In this document: one piece after another, positions 24,301 through 36,524 of the stretch | Position numbering within the stretch: position 1 is the stretch's first letter | Layout: every line of letters begins with the position of its first letter | Origin: Heliocybe sulcata | Taxonomy: Eukaryota; Basidiomycota; Agaricomycetes; Gloeophyllales; Gloeophyllaceae | Assembly (NCBI GenBank): GCA_004369045.1 | Contig: ML213517.1 | Span: 6,757-70,756 of the forward strand | Reading direction: 5' to 3' | Length of the DNA: 64,000 bases | Position numbers and translations under genes: made by a program | Notes under the pieces: generated by a model | What the model was told of the DNA's origin: nothing | The model's database searches: none | The model's input: the letters and a program-made list of their open reading frames with translations, nothing else

Positions 24301-26265
24301 CCTTTCACTCTCCCGCTGGTCCATTCCGGCTTGCATAATCTTCTGGTACACCTCCGCCAGCTTCTCATTCAGCTCCGTCTCCAGCTGACTGCACCCGCAT
24401 CAGTTCTCACTGCCCCCAATTGCCCACAAAAGTAGATCACAAACTCACCTGATCCTGGTCCGCTCTGACTGCTGCTTATCCAGTTCACCCCTTGTCCCCG
24501 TCAGCTCACCCTGCAACGTGCTTATCCTTTCCTCCAAGCCTGCCCGCTTATCGCTCTGGGTCTGGTTCTCCTCTGTTAATTTTGATTTCTTGATCTCCAG
24601 CTGCTCGCGCTTGTCCTTGATCTGAGCTAAGGTCCGGGAGAGGGTCTTGAGCTCCCGCCCGAGGGTCTCGAGAGCCTGGCGCTCGTCGACGGCGAGGACG
24701 CTCGCCTGAGCTTTTCTATAGAACAGTGCTGTATAAGCTAAGGATGGGCAAGTAAAGAGTAAAATACACGCACAGCTGGTGATACTCTTCCAGATTCTCC
24801 TCGCTCAACAAGAAATTATTCTCTGATGCCTGTCTTTGCGCCTCTGGAAAGGTTCGCGTCAGTATATCTTCGGAAGTAATGGATGAATTCGTACCTTGGG
24901 CAGCGTCTGCCAATTTCCTCACATCCGCCAGCTCCTTCATCAGCTGTGCCAGTCTCTCCTCCTGCTTCTGCTCCTCCTTCCCAACCTGCTCCTTAATTCC
25001 TTGCGCGTTCCGCAGCTTCCTGGAAGAGTGGGCGATCTGCCCTTCTATTGCAACCAGGTCCGGTTTCTGTTGGTGATAAATGTCATGGAATCGCTTTCCG
25101 ACCAACCCCGGACGACGCACCTTGTCTTCCAACGCCTTCTCCGCCTTCTTAATCTTCTTCTCTGCTTTCATTACGCTCGATCGCGATTTAGCCTGTGCGG
25201 CCCGTGCAGCCTCGAGCTCCTTGTCATGGACCTGCTGCTCTTCACGGAAGCCCATCAGGGCCTTGCTCTGAGAGCTGATCTCGCGCGCGTGGTGCTCAAG
25301 TCCTTCCTCAATGTGATACAAACGCCACAGGATACGGTGCACGACGAGTTGGTCCTAATGAAACCCCATTTAAGTTGATGACATCGAGCCATAATGGACT
25401 GAGCGAGACGCACCCGCTCCTGTCACATCTCCTCAAACCGATCCGCTTCACTCTTCTCCTCCTTATACTGCTTAATCTCGCTCGCAATGCCCCTCCTCTT
25501 CGTGAAATTGAATGTCGCGTTCTCCGTCGCGCGATCCTCCGCCTCCTTCGCTTTCTCATACTCCCCCGCGAGCTCCAGCGACCCGCTGATCTGCTCGATT
25601 AGTCGCGTAAGCTCCTTCGATGACTGGGACGCGACGGCCTCAACGTCGCCCTGGAAGACGAGGAAGTTCTTGGCTTTCACGAGGATGTTGTGCGATTGAA
25701 GGGCGGCGTTGTAGGCTGAGTAGGGGACAAGTTTGTTGTTGAGTTTGTACTCAGAGGTACCGGTCGTGGAAATCCTGTGCAATTGGCAAATCGTAGATAC
25801 ATTTCAATCTGAGGGGTACTGGCTCAGACTCACGTCCGCTGAAAGCGCCATTCCTTCTTGTCGGAGTCCTGGAAAACAGCCATAACCCAGGCTGTCTTCG
25901 CAGTCCCCTCTCCTTCTCCTCCACCTTCCTCTTCATCATTCGGGCCGCTCTGGCTGAGATACGATGCATCCTGACCATCGACACCTCCCCGCGCAAGCCT
26001 CCTTCCGCGGTACACCAAGTCCTTCAGCTGGCTGCTACGCAGCTGAGCGCTCTTAACACCGAGCACAAACGAGATAGCATCCATAAGGTTGGATTTGCCT
26101 GCTCCATTGGGGCCGATGACAGACGTAAAGTTGCGGAATGGGCCTATGGTCTGGTGCCCCCTAGTCAAGAGTCAAACTAAACTCAGGCGGCCAATCGGGC
26201 GCAGTCCAAGAGTATACTCACCTATAGGACTTAAAGTCGCATACTTCGATGCGAATCAGAGGCAT
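21327..26265 (-). CDS. SMC1: Cohesin core subunit SMC1
   Basis: Many-exon gene. It starts [15 protein letters not shown] at 26265 and runs through an intron into [24 protein letters not shown] (Walker A), then [11 protein letters not shown] and [11 protein letters not shown], which is specific to SMC1 rather than SMC2-4. Long coiled coils follow, around a hinge whose pieces are seen at about 23.7-24.0 kb. The C-terminal head has [19 protein letters not shown] (signature) and [19 protein letters not shown] (Walker B and D-loop). The last exon is small: TLTLD at a GTGAGT donor joins LTQYDD and a stop at 21327-21329. Reading through that donor instead ends at 21362. SMC1 pairs with SMC3 and the kleisin Scc1/Rad21 in the nuclear cohesin ring. 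Exon borders in the coiled-coil part were not all fixed, so exact length is not given. Confidence 0.93.
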
Positions 26266-26728
26266 TTTGCCCGAAAATAGCCTCTATGCCACAGAGACGC
26301 GTCTCTGGTGGTGGGAGTTCGCGAGGATTCAGAGACGCGCGCCGCGCCACAACCGCGAGCTGGTCGATGAGCGCTGAGCACTTATAGCAAGCGCCCGTCC
26401 GACCCTACAAAGTCGGCCTCGTGATCATCTGTGCATGTAATCTTCCAAATAACTAGCTATGATAGTCTGTAACAGTCCATTCAACATGAACATGAAGCGT
26501 CGAAGGCCTGCGCATGCCGACACGAGGTCATGGAACATTCATTGATATCGTAAACAGATTATACATTGATAGTTTAATATTATTGTTTAGCGTACGTCCG
26601 AGCTCAACGATACAAGGTCAGTTTACTGACGCAGCCAGATATCATGCCATGGGGAGCGCCTAGGAACATCACGCGTCCTCCGTGTGCCTGACTTTGGCTT
26701 TCGGACCCTCTCCATGATCTTCATCCGT
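26266..26728. other. Intergenic, SMC1 5' side and Crinkler-type gene 3' flank
   Basis: The part from about 26395 to 26728 is the 3' flank shared (inverted) with bases 345-560. The rest is presumably the SMC1 promoter. No gene is seen. Confidence 0.5.
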
Positions 26729-27012
26729 TTATGTTGGACGTGGCCGAACCAGGGGGACCACTGGAAAGCCACCCCGCACCGCATCCGGCGGTGAAGCCAC
26801 CCAGCTGCGCCATTCAACCAGAGAAGGCCGCAGCTGAGGTGCATCCACGTTTAGCTTCTCTGCAGCCGCCCTCAAAATCTCGTCATCCACCTTAAGCCTA
26901 TCGAGAAGGTGAAGAAGAAGATGCCCGCACGACCATCGGTCGGCCTTGATCGGGCTGTGCGGGAGCTCCTTTTCGACCTCAGGAGCCATCCATCCTTCTG
27001 TGCCGTTGTAGT
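26395..27012 (-). repeat. Inverted segmental duplicate of 1-560
   Basis: Partner of the block at the left window edge, in opposite orientation, covering the kinase C-lobe and its 3' flank. Matching landmarks are TGATGTTCCTAGGCGC after the coding end and the ACGAGGCCGAC block about 200 bp beyond. Confidence 0.8.
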
Positions 27013-29249
27013 TAGTGACCTCTTCGTCTTCGTCCCTGACTTGAAGAGCGAGGTCGAGATCGATGATCTTCAGGCAGAAGCCCCGGTCAATAAGAAGGTT
27101 GTCGGGCTTGATGTCCCGATGAGCAATGCAGAGCGCGTGGAGATACGCGAGGCCCTTGATTAGTCCCCAGCAGACTTGAACGACGTTGCCAGAAAGTTGG
27201 GAAGGCGCCAGTGCAAGGTAATGGGCAAGCGAGTTCGGTATGCGCGGTAGGATGCCCCACGATCCAGTTCGGCCAGAGAACGAATCGAGCAACAAGATGA
27301 CGTGCTTGGACGGCGACGGGCTGTCACGAATCAGTTTGAGGATTTCCAGTTCCTTCGATTTCGGCCGAATTTTCTTCGCAACCAGTGCCTTGCTACGGTC
27401 CTTTCGTCGGTAAACGATTCGAATTTGAGATGGCAACTACAGATCAGACATCAGAGCAGTACATATCGAGTAGAGGAAGACTTCCAAACCGGAATGAGCC
27501 GTTCATAAGTACCACCTTTCTCGTCCACCATGACATCTGGCTCCACATCGTAGCCGTGGTCCTTGAAGTCTGCATACTCTGCTGTGTCTCTGGCTGTACA
27601 TGTACGGGGCACGTCGCTGTCACCGTCGCTGCTATTGCCGTCATCGGATGTGCGTGTCCGATTACTTCCTCCCGTGCTCCTGGTGTAAAGTGACTCCAGC
27701 GTGTATTTGTCGCCATGGTCGTCAACGGCGTTTCTGAGCTTCGCAAATGCATCTTTCATGCTTTCACTTTCCGTGCTACTCTTCAGTCCTGCACGAAGGT
27801 TGTACAACTGGCGCGTAAACTTGACGCGGTCAGTGGCATTGCTCAGCGATAACTCGGTCGCTCTGTAATAGACCTAAAATCGTTCAGCTAAGAAGCCCGC
27901 TTATATACAAAACACAACACACTCTACGGTCGTTTTGCCTTTGAAAAAGTGTATATCGCGTTGTCTTGCCGTCGAATCGAACGAAGATGGCAGGGAGGAC
28001 GAAATTCCGGGTGGTCCGAAATGGGTCCAAAAATTCATTCGCAAAACGCACCACACTGGCACCCGCCAGTAACATTCGAATCTTGTCCGGTGGCCAGTTG
28101 CCCGCACGCTTATAGGAATCGACCTCGATAAGTAGTCGAGGAAGGTCCCCTTCCGTGATACGAAAGTCGCTTCTAGGTTGGTATGTGCGCAGTTTTCGCG
28201 ACAATGGCGCATCGTCACATCTCAATATGAGTTGGAATGGCCACGGACTTGTACTTCTAAAGAGGAAGGTAAGTCACAATATGAAGTGGGTAAATTAGCA
28301 CATACAGGTGAGTGGTGATTTTCGGTCCTTCCCGGCCCTTAACATGGAACGGTAAGAAGAACATGGCGTCCACCAGATGTCCGTTCAAGGCAGCCCCAAT
28401 GACCCCAGACCAGTATTTCTGCCACTCGATAAACATCAAACCTGAGTAATGCGCCACCTCACCGGCCTCAGCGACGCGCCCTAGCTGTGGACCCCGGTCA
28501 TGCGGTACACCCTCCGAGCCCGACGGAGATTCAAAACACGCAGTCCAGGACTGAGGATCAACTGCTGTGGTTTCATATACAGGAAGATGCTACAATTGGC
28601 ATGTCAGTAGGGATGTATTTAGGCGGCTAAAGAATATAGCACACATTATTGGGCAAAATCGGCTTTCTGTCCAGCATCTCTTCGAAGGCAGTGACAAATT
28701 CCGGGATTGGGGCGGTAGCCCCCCCTATATGATTGAGAGCGATATCGGAGTGACGAAAGGCTTCCAGCGTTTCGACTTTGATGAAGATATGTTCGTAAGT
28801 TTTGACGAGGTTCGAGTTGAAAACACTCGCGAGGTCGAGTGACGCATCACCTGTGGGCAGTATAAGAATACCGTAACGATAACACTGCCTAAGGACGTAC
28901 TGCCGGCTTGAGTAGGAATAGCATTCACAGGCCGTACGAGCAAAGCCTCTCCAGATTCAAGTCCCAGATCCTTTACCTTCATCATCGGATGAAGCTCTTT
29001 TACCTCCTTGGAGAAGGCCGTGTTGACTTGCTCCGCGAGATCAGAGTCTTCATCAGGACGCAAAGGTGGTACGCATTTGTACACATCGAGAAGATCAGCA
29101 CGTAGGTTCTCAGCCTTACACTCTTCGGCAATCTTCCTTGCCAGGTCATCCACATGAGCTTCGAGAGGTATCTCCACGGACCAGAGGAGGGGCTCGCGGC
29201 GGCAGCCAGCCAGGACATACCAGACTTCGATGTTGGAAGCCATGGTCAT
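26729..29249 (-). CDS. Crinkler-type protein: ubiquitin-like header, nuclease-like middle, protein kinase
   Basis: Spliced gene, start 29249 or 29243 (MTMASN or MASN). Exon 1 encodes the header: NIEVWYVLAGCRREPLLWSV, PLEAHVDDLARKIAEECKAE, LLDVYKCVPPL, MMKVKDLG and GEALLVRPV. This is the ubiquitin-like Crinkler N-terminal pattern. Further exons give a region with MFIEWQKYWSGVIGAALNGH. Next comes SDFRITEGDLPRLLIEVDSYK, which looks like a PD-(D/E)xK core with the final Lys changed (tentative). An acidic linker follows, then a protein kinase with AHRDIKPDNLLID (catalytic loop) and IIDLDLA in place of DFG. GTEGWMAPEV and DRWSCG come next. Introns are short and each junction checked keeps the frame. 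Crinkler-type proteins are secreted or intracellular effectors that act on nuclei. Whether this one acts against other organisms, mobile DNA or incompatible hyphae is unknown. A paralog end lies at 1-344. Confidence 0.8.
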
Positions 29250-29452
29250 AGGAGTGGAATGTCATGTGACTGAATCGGCAAGTTCTGTGGCGCTGTGGCG
29301 ACAACTGTGTTCTCTCCGCGCTTACTATGTTTAAAGAAATGTTCGTACTCGTCAACCACAGATATGGCCTGATGAATTTCGGGAGGTTGACCGCCCTACG
29401 GTTGACCATGTGAGTCAGGTCAGACTTTTGAGGCATGGGTTCGGTTGCCGTC

Positions 29453-29834
29453 TCTTGCTTTGCCCAGTCCCATACCATCTTTGACGAAGTGAGTGATATC
29501 TATTGCTGGGTTCCCTCTCTTTCTCATAATACTTATAGGGTGCTTGCGGATGGGGAGCAGCTGGATAAGGACCGCAAGGCCTGGCAAGAGCAGGCAACAA
29601 AGTCTTTCCAGAATAAAAGGACACGATCTGTCTCTCGCAATCGTGCAAAGTCCTTAACATCCGGTCACCCACGGGTCCGCCGGAAGGATTTCGGCGGGGA
29701 GGTCCAGAACAAGCTCGACTTGCTCGCTGCTCGCACCCTGCTGGGCAGCCAAGCAGCTCCGGCACCCTCTGTTCACGTTCCCACAACCTCCAGCAACTTG
29801 ACCAGCTCAAGCGGAGTCGGCACCACTTCCTAGA
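29453..29834 (+). pseudogene. 382-bp intron-bearing copy of the 1388-residue gene
   Basis: Ungapped duplicate of 18371-18752 in the same orientation, offset 11,082 bp, with 8 substitutions. It holds the end of exon 2, the whole 50-bp intron and the first ~296 bp of exon 3, so it arose from DNA and not from spliced RNA. It has no start or promoter of its own and ends abruptly in unrelated DNA. It lies 204 bp upstream of the Crinkler-type gene start. No terminal repeats or clear target-site duplication are seen at its borders. Confidence 0.93.
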
Positions 29835-31471
29835 CCTGAGCCTCTGGGGCAACCGTACGCCGCCCTTCAAGGAAGCGCAGCAGCAATGAGCTCACTATTT
29901 CGGGTACGAGACGCCTCCCGATTTCAAGCTCCCTATCTGCCCAATTGTCCTCTGGCTGTGAATGCGTAGGCCGGCCACGCGAATGTTTCCCACAAAACCT
30001 ATCTGCAGAGCCAAGAACGCCGGAAGAGTCAGTTGCAAATACACAATCCGACACGCAATTTAAGACCAGGGAATCAAGGGCACGGTCGAAGGAGTTTGAC
30101 AAGACACGAGGTCATGCGGCGAGCGGGCTGGTGCCAGCGTACTGAGTTCCAAAGGTGCGTGCATTCATACAGCTGAGCATCCATGCTCTTGCTACGGACA
30201 AGTCATAATATATGCATGATAGGCTGCGTCTCGGTTTCACGGAAGCAGTTTGCCCCGGCGTACAGCCAGACCCTCGAGCTCCGTGATCCACTGGATCGCG
30301 TCAAAACTCACGCACTTAAACTGCATTGGTCCTCACGTTCGCTTGCAGGCCCGTCTGCTCCGCCAACCGCACAACACTGTTCTGCCTTGGCTTTGCACAG
30401 GTGCTCAGTGCTCAGCTATGATGAGCCAGATGTTGCAAGGACGCTAAGGATCGGTACGGGACCTGTTTGGGCGGATGCCATACAAGATGGTTGAGTCGAG
30501 CCACCAGTCATTAACGAGAGCATTACGTCTTCTTTCATGGATCTGGTGCCTCTTCGTCTCCACCAGGACTGGGCCAATATGCTGGCGAAGATGCTCGAAG
30601 CCGACAGAGCTCTCATAGTCCCTGTACATATATCCGCGTGCTAGCATCGCAGCGAACAATGGTACTTTGTTTTCGCCTCATAACCACATCGCTGTCGGGA
30701 TGGCTTCTGGCTGCTCTTGGCGGTTCCGCGGTTCCCCTCAAAGAACAGCTCGGTCCATCGTCAGCCATTTCTCCATCTGAAACATACTGGCGATTTATGT
30801 ACTCTATCCATCACCTGATAGGACGTCTCGAGCCGGCTTTTAACGTCGCAATTGCTTCTTACTCTGTACGTCGTACACTCTTCTCGAACGCAGTGAGAGA
30901 AGCGTAGTTTCAGTTCACTAATCACGATGCAGAATGTTAGGAGAATGGCTTGCAGTATGGCATACGTGAGTCGCGATCGGTAAATAAATTATGGAAATGG
31001 ACGCGATAGAAAAATTCAGCAAGGATTTGTCATCTAATTCAAGTCTTTGCTGGTAACTCTCTGAGCTCGGTTGGGTCAAGTAACAGTCTATCCGGGTATT
31101 TATAAGGTCATTATGCCCTCTTTTAATGGCCGCATCTCATGATAACAATTCATGTTTGAAAGCATAATACAAGGCAGCACTATCCCATGCCTTGTACCTT
31201 GGAAATGGACGTGGCCGCTCTAGTGTCGGGCTGAGAACGAAGCGAGGTCCCTCGCCATTCCGCATCAGGAAGCGGGACTACCCTTCCTGTCACTGGCAGC
31301 CCTTCGCTGTCTTCAGCAAGCTCATTCGACGTCAATGACGCAATGTCATATATCGCAGAAGAAGAGGCCAGAATAATATAAGTACAGGGCAGAGGATTTC
31401 CGGCTCTTCACCTCGCTTTTCCTCCCCTTCCCTCCGTGCTGCAAAATCAGCTGCCAGGCCCGACTGCTACG
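29835..31471. other. Gene-poor stretch before the MAPEG gene
   Basis: No gene recognised. A minus-strand frame at 30444-30659 (YRDYESSVGFEHLRQHIGPV and further) reads like real protein but I know no family for it and could not extend it by splicing. A plus-strand frame at 30638-30907 (ITTSLSGWLLAALGGSAVPL) is hydrophobic and equally unplaced. The right end holds the MAPEG promoter. Confidence 0.4.
31377..31382 (+). promoter_or_regulatory. Likely TATA box of MAPEG gene 1
   Basis: TATAAG 90 bp before the ATG at 31472, followed by a pyrimidine-rich tract (about 31400-31440). Confidence 0.5.
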
Positions 31472-32329
31472 ATGCCCGTTACGCTCTCCACGCCGCTTGC
31501 GATTTATTCCATACCAGTGGTGTGGCTTACAACGTTTTACCCTATGACTTTAAAGGCAAGTCCTCAGCATGCAGATGTATGCAGCATTCTGAGCCTCGGA
31601 TAGAGGGGCCTCATTGGCCGAACTATAGGGTACAACAAGTACGTCGTCCTGCCTTGAATTTTGTCTGTTGCCATACTATTAGAGGAATAGTATGCAGCCT
31701 CGCTCCAACACGCAGAGGATGGCCAAGGACGCCGCTGTTTCTCCTGAGGTCGCCGACCGTATTGAAAGGATGGAAGGCGCTCACTCGGTTAGTATGGCAA
31801 TGTGTCGTCCTTCAGCATCTTGAACTTTGTGGGTCATCAGAACGGGAATGAAATCTTGCCACTCTGGATCGGCGCTATCGTAAGTCCTCTATCATCCCGT
31901 TCCTAAGACGCTTTAAACACCGTGTAGGCCTTGAGCAACCATGCCAGACTGCTCAGCAGAAACGTGAACATTGCTGCCATCACATTGTACGTCACTATCT
32001 ATCTCACGCCTCTCGATGACTCTTCCACCGCCTTGCAGCATCGGCTTGAGGGTGTTGTATAACTACCTCTACATCAATGGGACGACCACTACTATGGCCA
32101 GCATGAGGTATGCCGTAGGCTCGTCCCTTCAGGGTAATTCCTGCTCACCGAGCCTAATCCTAGGTCCGCTGCGTGGATGACCTCCGTAGGTACGCAACGC
32201 CAAGCTTCGGCTTCTGCAAAGCATGCACTACTTACTGTCACTGATACTTGGGACATAGCTGTACCCATGTTCTTGATTATTCAGTCTGCCAACATGGTGC
32301 GTCAGCTGGGTTCCCTGCCTATTTTCTGA
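31472..32329 (+). CDS. MAPEG-family membrane protein 1
   Basis: Short multi-exon gene, about 165 residues. It starts MPVTLSTPLAIYSIPVVWLT, a hydrophobic first helix. The first intron (31556-31603) is GC-AG and joins TLK to RGLIGRTIGYNN. Then come PRSNTQRMAKDA, SPEVADRIERMEGAHSNGNE (the MAPEG-type R..R..AH.N..E motif before helix 2), ILPLWIGAI, IGLRVLYNYLYIN and VPMFLIIQSANMVRQLG to the stop at 32327. MAPEG proteins are four-helix trimers in internal membranes, several with glutathione transferase or peroxidase activity. The catalytic type cannot be decided here. It is distantly similar to the tandem pair at 38.7-41.1 kb. Confidence 0.85.
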
Positions 32330-35300
32330 AGAAGACGCGGAAAGATACCGGACGTTCTCGGGACGCATGTAGCCCTATCATTTGGGAGCCGGAGTGTAGG
32401 GTGTATCAAAGTGGACTTGTCACCTATCAGTATTGAGTGAACTGCACGATCGAGGTATTATTGGGCTACAGTCGCCCCAAGACGAGCGATATATATCGCT
32501 GGCAGTGTACGCCACTACGACAGACCGTCGCCGTAGGGTTGGTTCATGTCTACACTTCTCGGGACGGAACAAGAAGTGAATCGGTTGTGATGAGGTTACA
32601 TCAGTTTTGGGTGAAGGATGTCGACTGGCGCGCTGCCTAACAGGAAAGAGTGCACCAAGGATTCGGAGGCTTGTACTTAGTGATGGTTCTGGAGTCTGCG
32701 CTGCACCGTATCACGCGCCACAGAATGGAGACTTGCCTTGTGTTGCGGGGGAGACACGCAGCGCAGTATCGCTGGATGAGAGCATGGGCTGTGCAGCCCG
32801 TCCCGTCTGTGCCTTACGCATGGTGGAACAATCTGAAACTCACCCTCGAGCTGCAGGAGAGGGTCCTGGGGTAGTCCTGATGCAGTTAGTCTGCCTCGCT
32901 GCTGATGTATCGCTACGGAGAATCCGACCTGGTTGCTGTTGTTGAAGCTGGGTCAATGGAGGCAAAAGTTCATGGTCGTGCTCGTCCGAACCTCCGTCTT
33001 TCCGGATTCGGGCACAAAATTGACGGTGCTCTTGGCGCAGATAGCGTGCCTCTCAAAGCGTCGATACGGATATATGTGCGCCCCGGATGGAATTGATGCG
33101 AGACTTTGGACCAGTGGAATGTTCCGATCGGGCCCATCTGCACATTCTATTCACGAAATTGGCTTCAGGGAGAAAATGGGACTAGATAGTGTGCCTTACG
33201 GATATCACCGTCTGAGTTTCATGCGTTTGAGCCTCCCTCGCTTATTTTGCATTCCGTCTGGAGGACGATTCCGGTTCTGAGATGTAAGCATACATGGGAC
33301 TTGCCGTAAGCCTGTAGTCCTTCTATCCAAGGTTTACGGGATAAGCCAACATCTTGACATTCACTGAAGGTACAAACGACTTCGCCACGGGAGATCCATT
33401 TTAAATCCGCCAGGTCGGTCATTTGATCCGTCGCATGGTTGAGCGACCATCCATAGTTCTGCGGGAGAAGCCATGGAATTTCAAAGCTCTATTCTGGCGT
33501 CGCGAACTGTGATGGCCAACTGAGCTCGATCGGCCGCAGCGACAGACCAATGTCTGAAAACCGTGTCGTTCTTCCACACCGATGGATCCGAGGGTGAGTG
33601 AGCTCGAGCCCCTTTATTTTACGATAGTTTCCACAGCGACGCCATAGTCGAGCTTGACGGGGTATGTCCGACACACTGCGGGCATGGTTTTGCGAATGTT
33701 ATAACGGTGACAGATCAAGCTTATCTCGGGTACGGACGGGGGGCTCTACCGTCTTAGGTTAGAATGCTGTGTATCGCACGTGGGGTTCCTCACCTGTGAC
33801 AGGCGATCTGTGGTGACGGCAACGGAACCGCAGCGTCCATCAAGCCATTTCCAGCTTGTTCACGAGTGCCAGCCGGCAGTCTGCGATTCACCCTGGCAGT
33901 AGACAATGAGACACAGAAATCTGCTGAGAGAATCTACATTTCCTCACAGGCAGCTCGACGCAGTGTGCCCCCGGACGGCTCGATTGCACCCAAGGATGTC
34001 CGGCACCTGCCGTTCGCAATATTAGGGTACTTGGACGGAGCGATCTGAGATGTACCCCTCTTGTATATGTTCTAGAAGTATGCTTTTGGATTAGACCGCT
34101 CGGTAGAGACCGTGCTCATGTCATACATCTCTTTCCGATAGTGTATTCCATCTGCTTCGACTCGGGTTTGTCCTTCTTCATAGTCTCTTTGGGTTCTAAA
34201 TTTCAGAGAGAAAAGCCCGCGTCGGGAGGGGATCTGAGGGTGTCGCCGCTAAAATCCATGGAAAAATGAGGGATGGTGATTCCGATTGCTCACCGGCTGG
34301 GATAGATTGCATTGAGATACGAGGCATTACGCAAGCCTGCACTTTACTGTCGTGGATCGCGGCTACCTGCAATCCGTGCAGCCGTCCGGGCATCCGTGCG
34401 GGCGGCTATGGGCCTCTTGATCTGGGAGCTGTCATTCATACCTGGTCCTTGGCATCTCCGCCTTGCCTTTGCCCACCTGACATGCTGGAGTGGGAGTCCC
34501 CCTGGCAGACAAATCGAAGTGAATGTTTCATTGCCAGACTCTATTACGACGAACTGATGCTTCTCGGAACGGATCAATCGTTATTGACACCGATGACGGT
34601 CGATTAGCTCCAGGTACGCAGGACCGACGGATATCACCTTGGTGCCTCGAGTTCTTAGCGCTGGCGGCCAAGCATGTACGAGGGACTCACCTATGGTGGT
34701 GATCGCACAGGAACAGGCGACATGGATCGAAATGAGGTAGGGCTGTGTGTAGATTGCCCGCCTCAGCTAGAGATGAATGGCATACGCCCGGGATTTATTG
34801 TGCGAAGCTTGCCACGGGCGGTGACTAGTGTCCGCAACATTGACTGAATTGAATCAATCAGAACTATTCCCGGACGCGGACCGCTTATCTTCATTGCTAT
34901 GATTGGACATAAATAGAGTCAGGTTTGGTACGTGGAACGTGTAAATGAAACGCACGTACAAGCGTGGAGTGAACTTTGCTTACGGGCCTGTGTATGTTGA
35001 ATCGAGATAGAACACATCAAGGATCCTCACAATTATGCACACCCTCATATGTGTCCATGAGGCGCTGTGAGCCACCTAGTGCACTAACCCTGAGGATCCT
35101 GATGCACTGTACTGCATACGACTCGGAGCCTTCCGGAGGGCGCCCGTCAGGGTAGCCGAAAGCGGCGGATCTAACGTTCCCTACACAGAATTCCATGAAT
35201 TCGCATTCGCACAAAGCTAGAAGGACACTAACCGAACAACGAGTTGACCGCAACCGTCTTGACGTACGCAAACGCCTTCCGTATAGAACATAGGACCTAT

Positions 35301-36397
35301 GAGCACCTACAGCATCGCCCTCATTATCGTTGTATTAGGAAGCGTCACAGCCTCGAGATAATATGACGAGTGAGCGTCTTTGCCGACGGGTTCCTACATT
35401 CCTGTGCAGGCGCTAATCGCGGAGAAATTTCACTCTTGAGCCTGAACCGCGAACCGAGGCGGTCCGCTGCGCGACAGGTCTCCTCGACCGGTGACGATTC
35501 TCGAAGATCGGTATGGAACGGTCAATCTCCCTCCCCTCCGTCGTAAATCAGAGGCGGATAGGTAGCTGAGGACTTCGAACTGAGCAACTGAGCGGCTGCA
35601 TGCATTGCGCAGATTTCCACCGACACCACGGTTCGCATTCGGAACGAGGACCAGGTAATGTTACTAGTGATTAAGGAGTAGCTGCAGCTGATAGCCTTGA
35701 GTGACAGAAGGACTTAAGCAAGCAGTGTGCCCCGTCAATGCACAGCGTCCCAAAGATGCGAACTTACTGACCTTCCGTTTACGGTATTCCAATCTTCCAC
35801 GTGTCTCGGCGCGATACCCGAGGATACCCGGCTGCACCTCTGTTCAAACTCACCCGTACTCTCTGGCAGCGTATTGTCTCTTTTGTTGGCGGAATGCGCT
35901 GGTTACAATACGATACGAGAACACCGGAGACTTGCGTTCCCCGTTTATCCATGGTAACGACCTGTTGATCTGACAATATGTTGAGCTGGTCTGATCATGA
36001 TGCGGACAGATCTTTCCGAGCAAACAGCAGTTACTTTGCGAGTAAAAGCTTTTGCTCGTCAGGCTCGGTGCTGTCGGAAGCGAAATCTTAACTAATATAT
36101 CACAATAGCCTGCAGCGGCCCCTCGTCTCACTGCCTCGTGTAGTCCACACCCGGAAGGGAGCGTTATCTGGATGCCAACAAGCGCCCGCCCAAAGCGCCG
36201 GCGGTGCTGGGTGTGAACCAGGGAAGACGTTTTAGGCCAGGCACCAACGCCCTGTGCTCTTCTCCCGAACCATCTTCAACAGACACCGGCGGACATCGTC
36301 TTGTACTTCCAACGCGGTATTTTTGGCATTCTTGCTATGCAAGCTATGCATCTCGCACTGCTATACCACTTCCTCCTCGGGGATGCCCCTGCAAAAC
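32330..36397. other. Unassigned accessory stretch
   Basis: About 4.1 kb with no recognised gene. Plus-strand frames at 32905-33096 (EAGSMEAKVHGRARPNLRL) and minus-strand frames at 33219-33674 read like protein in places. None carries a known motif and the pieces lie in changing frames. No long terminal repeat, transposase or reverse transcriptase motif was seen. Confidence 0.4.
33219..33674 (-). pseudogene. Unrecognised protein-like remnant
   Basis: Two minus-strand segments, LSLRPIELSWPSQFATPE (33489-33674) and DLADLKWISRGEVVCTFSEC (33219-33422), have natural amino-acid composition and could be parts of one gene. The DNA between them (about 33420-33490, IPWLLPQNYGWSLNHATDQ) continues in frame with the second. 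I recognise no family. It could equally be a small unknown gene whose splicing I cannot resolve. Confidence 0.25.
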
Positions 36398-36406
36398 TAT
36401 ATAAAG
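36398..36406 (+). promoter_or_regulatory. Likely TATA box of the C2H2 gene
   Basis: TATATAAAG, about 120 bp before the ATG at 36525. A CT/CA-rich leader (36418-36510) between the two is typical for transcription starts in this genome. Confidence 0.6.
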
Positions 36407-36524
36407 GGTCTTTAGCTCAGCTCTCATAGTTTCTTCACCCTCACGACCCAGCGCATCCACCCACAACGATACTGCTTGGCGCACGCTCCGTCCATCTTGG
36501 CCACCAACTAGCCTCACACCATCA

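Noticed and set aside
26160-26265. SMC3 instead of SMC1
   Set aside because: The N-terminal pattern ([21 protein letters not shown]) and the ending LTLDLTQYDD are of SMC1 type.
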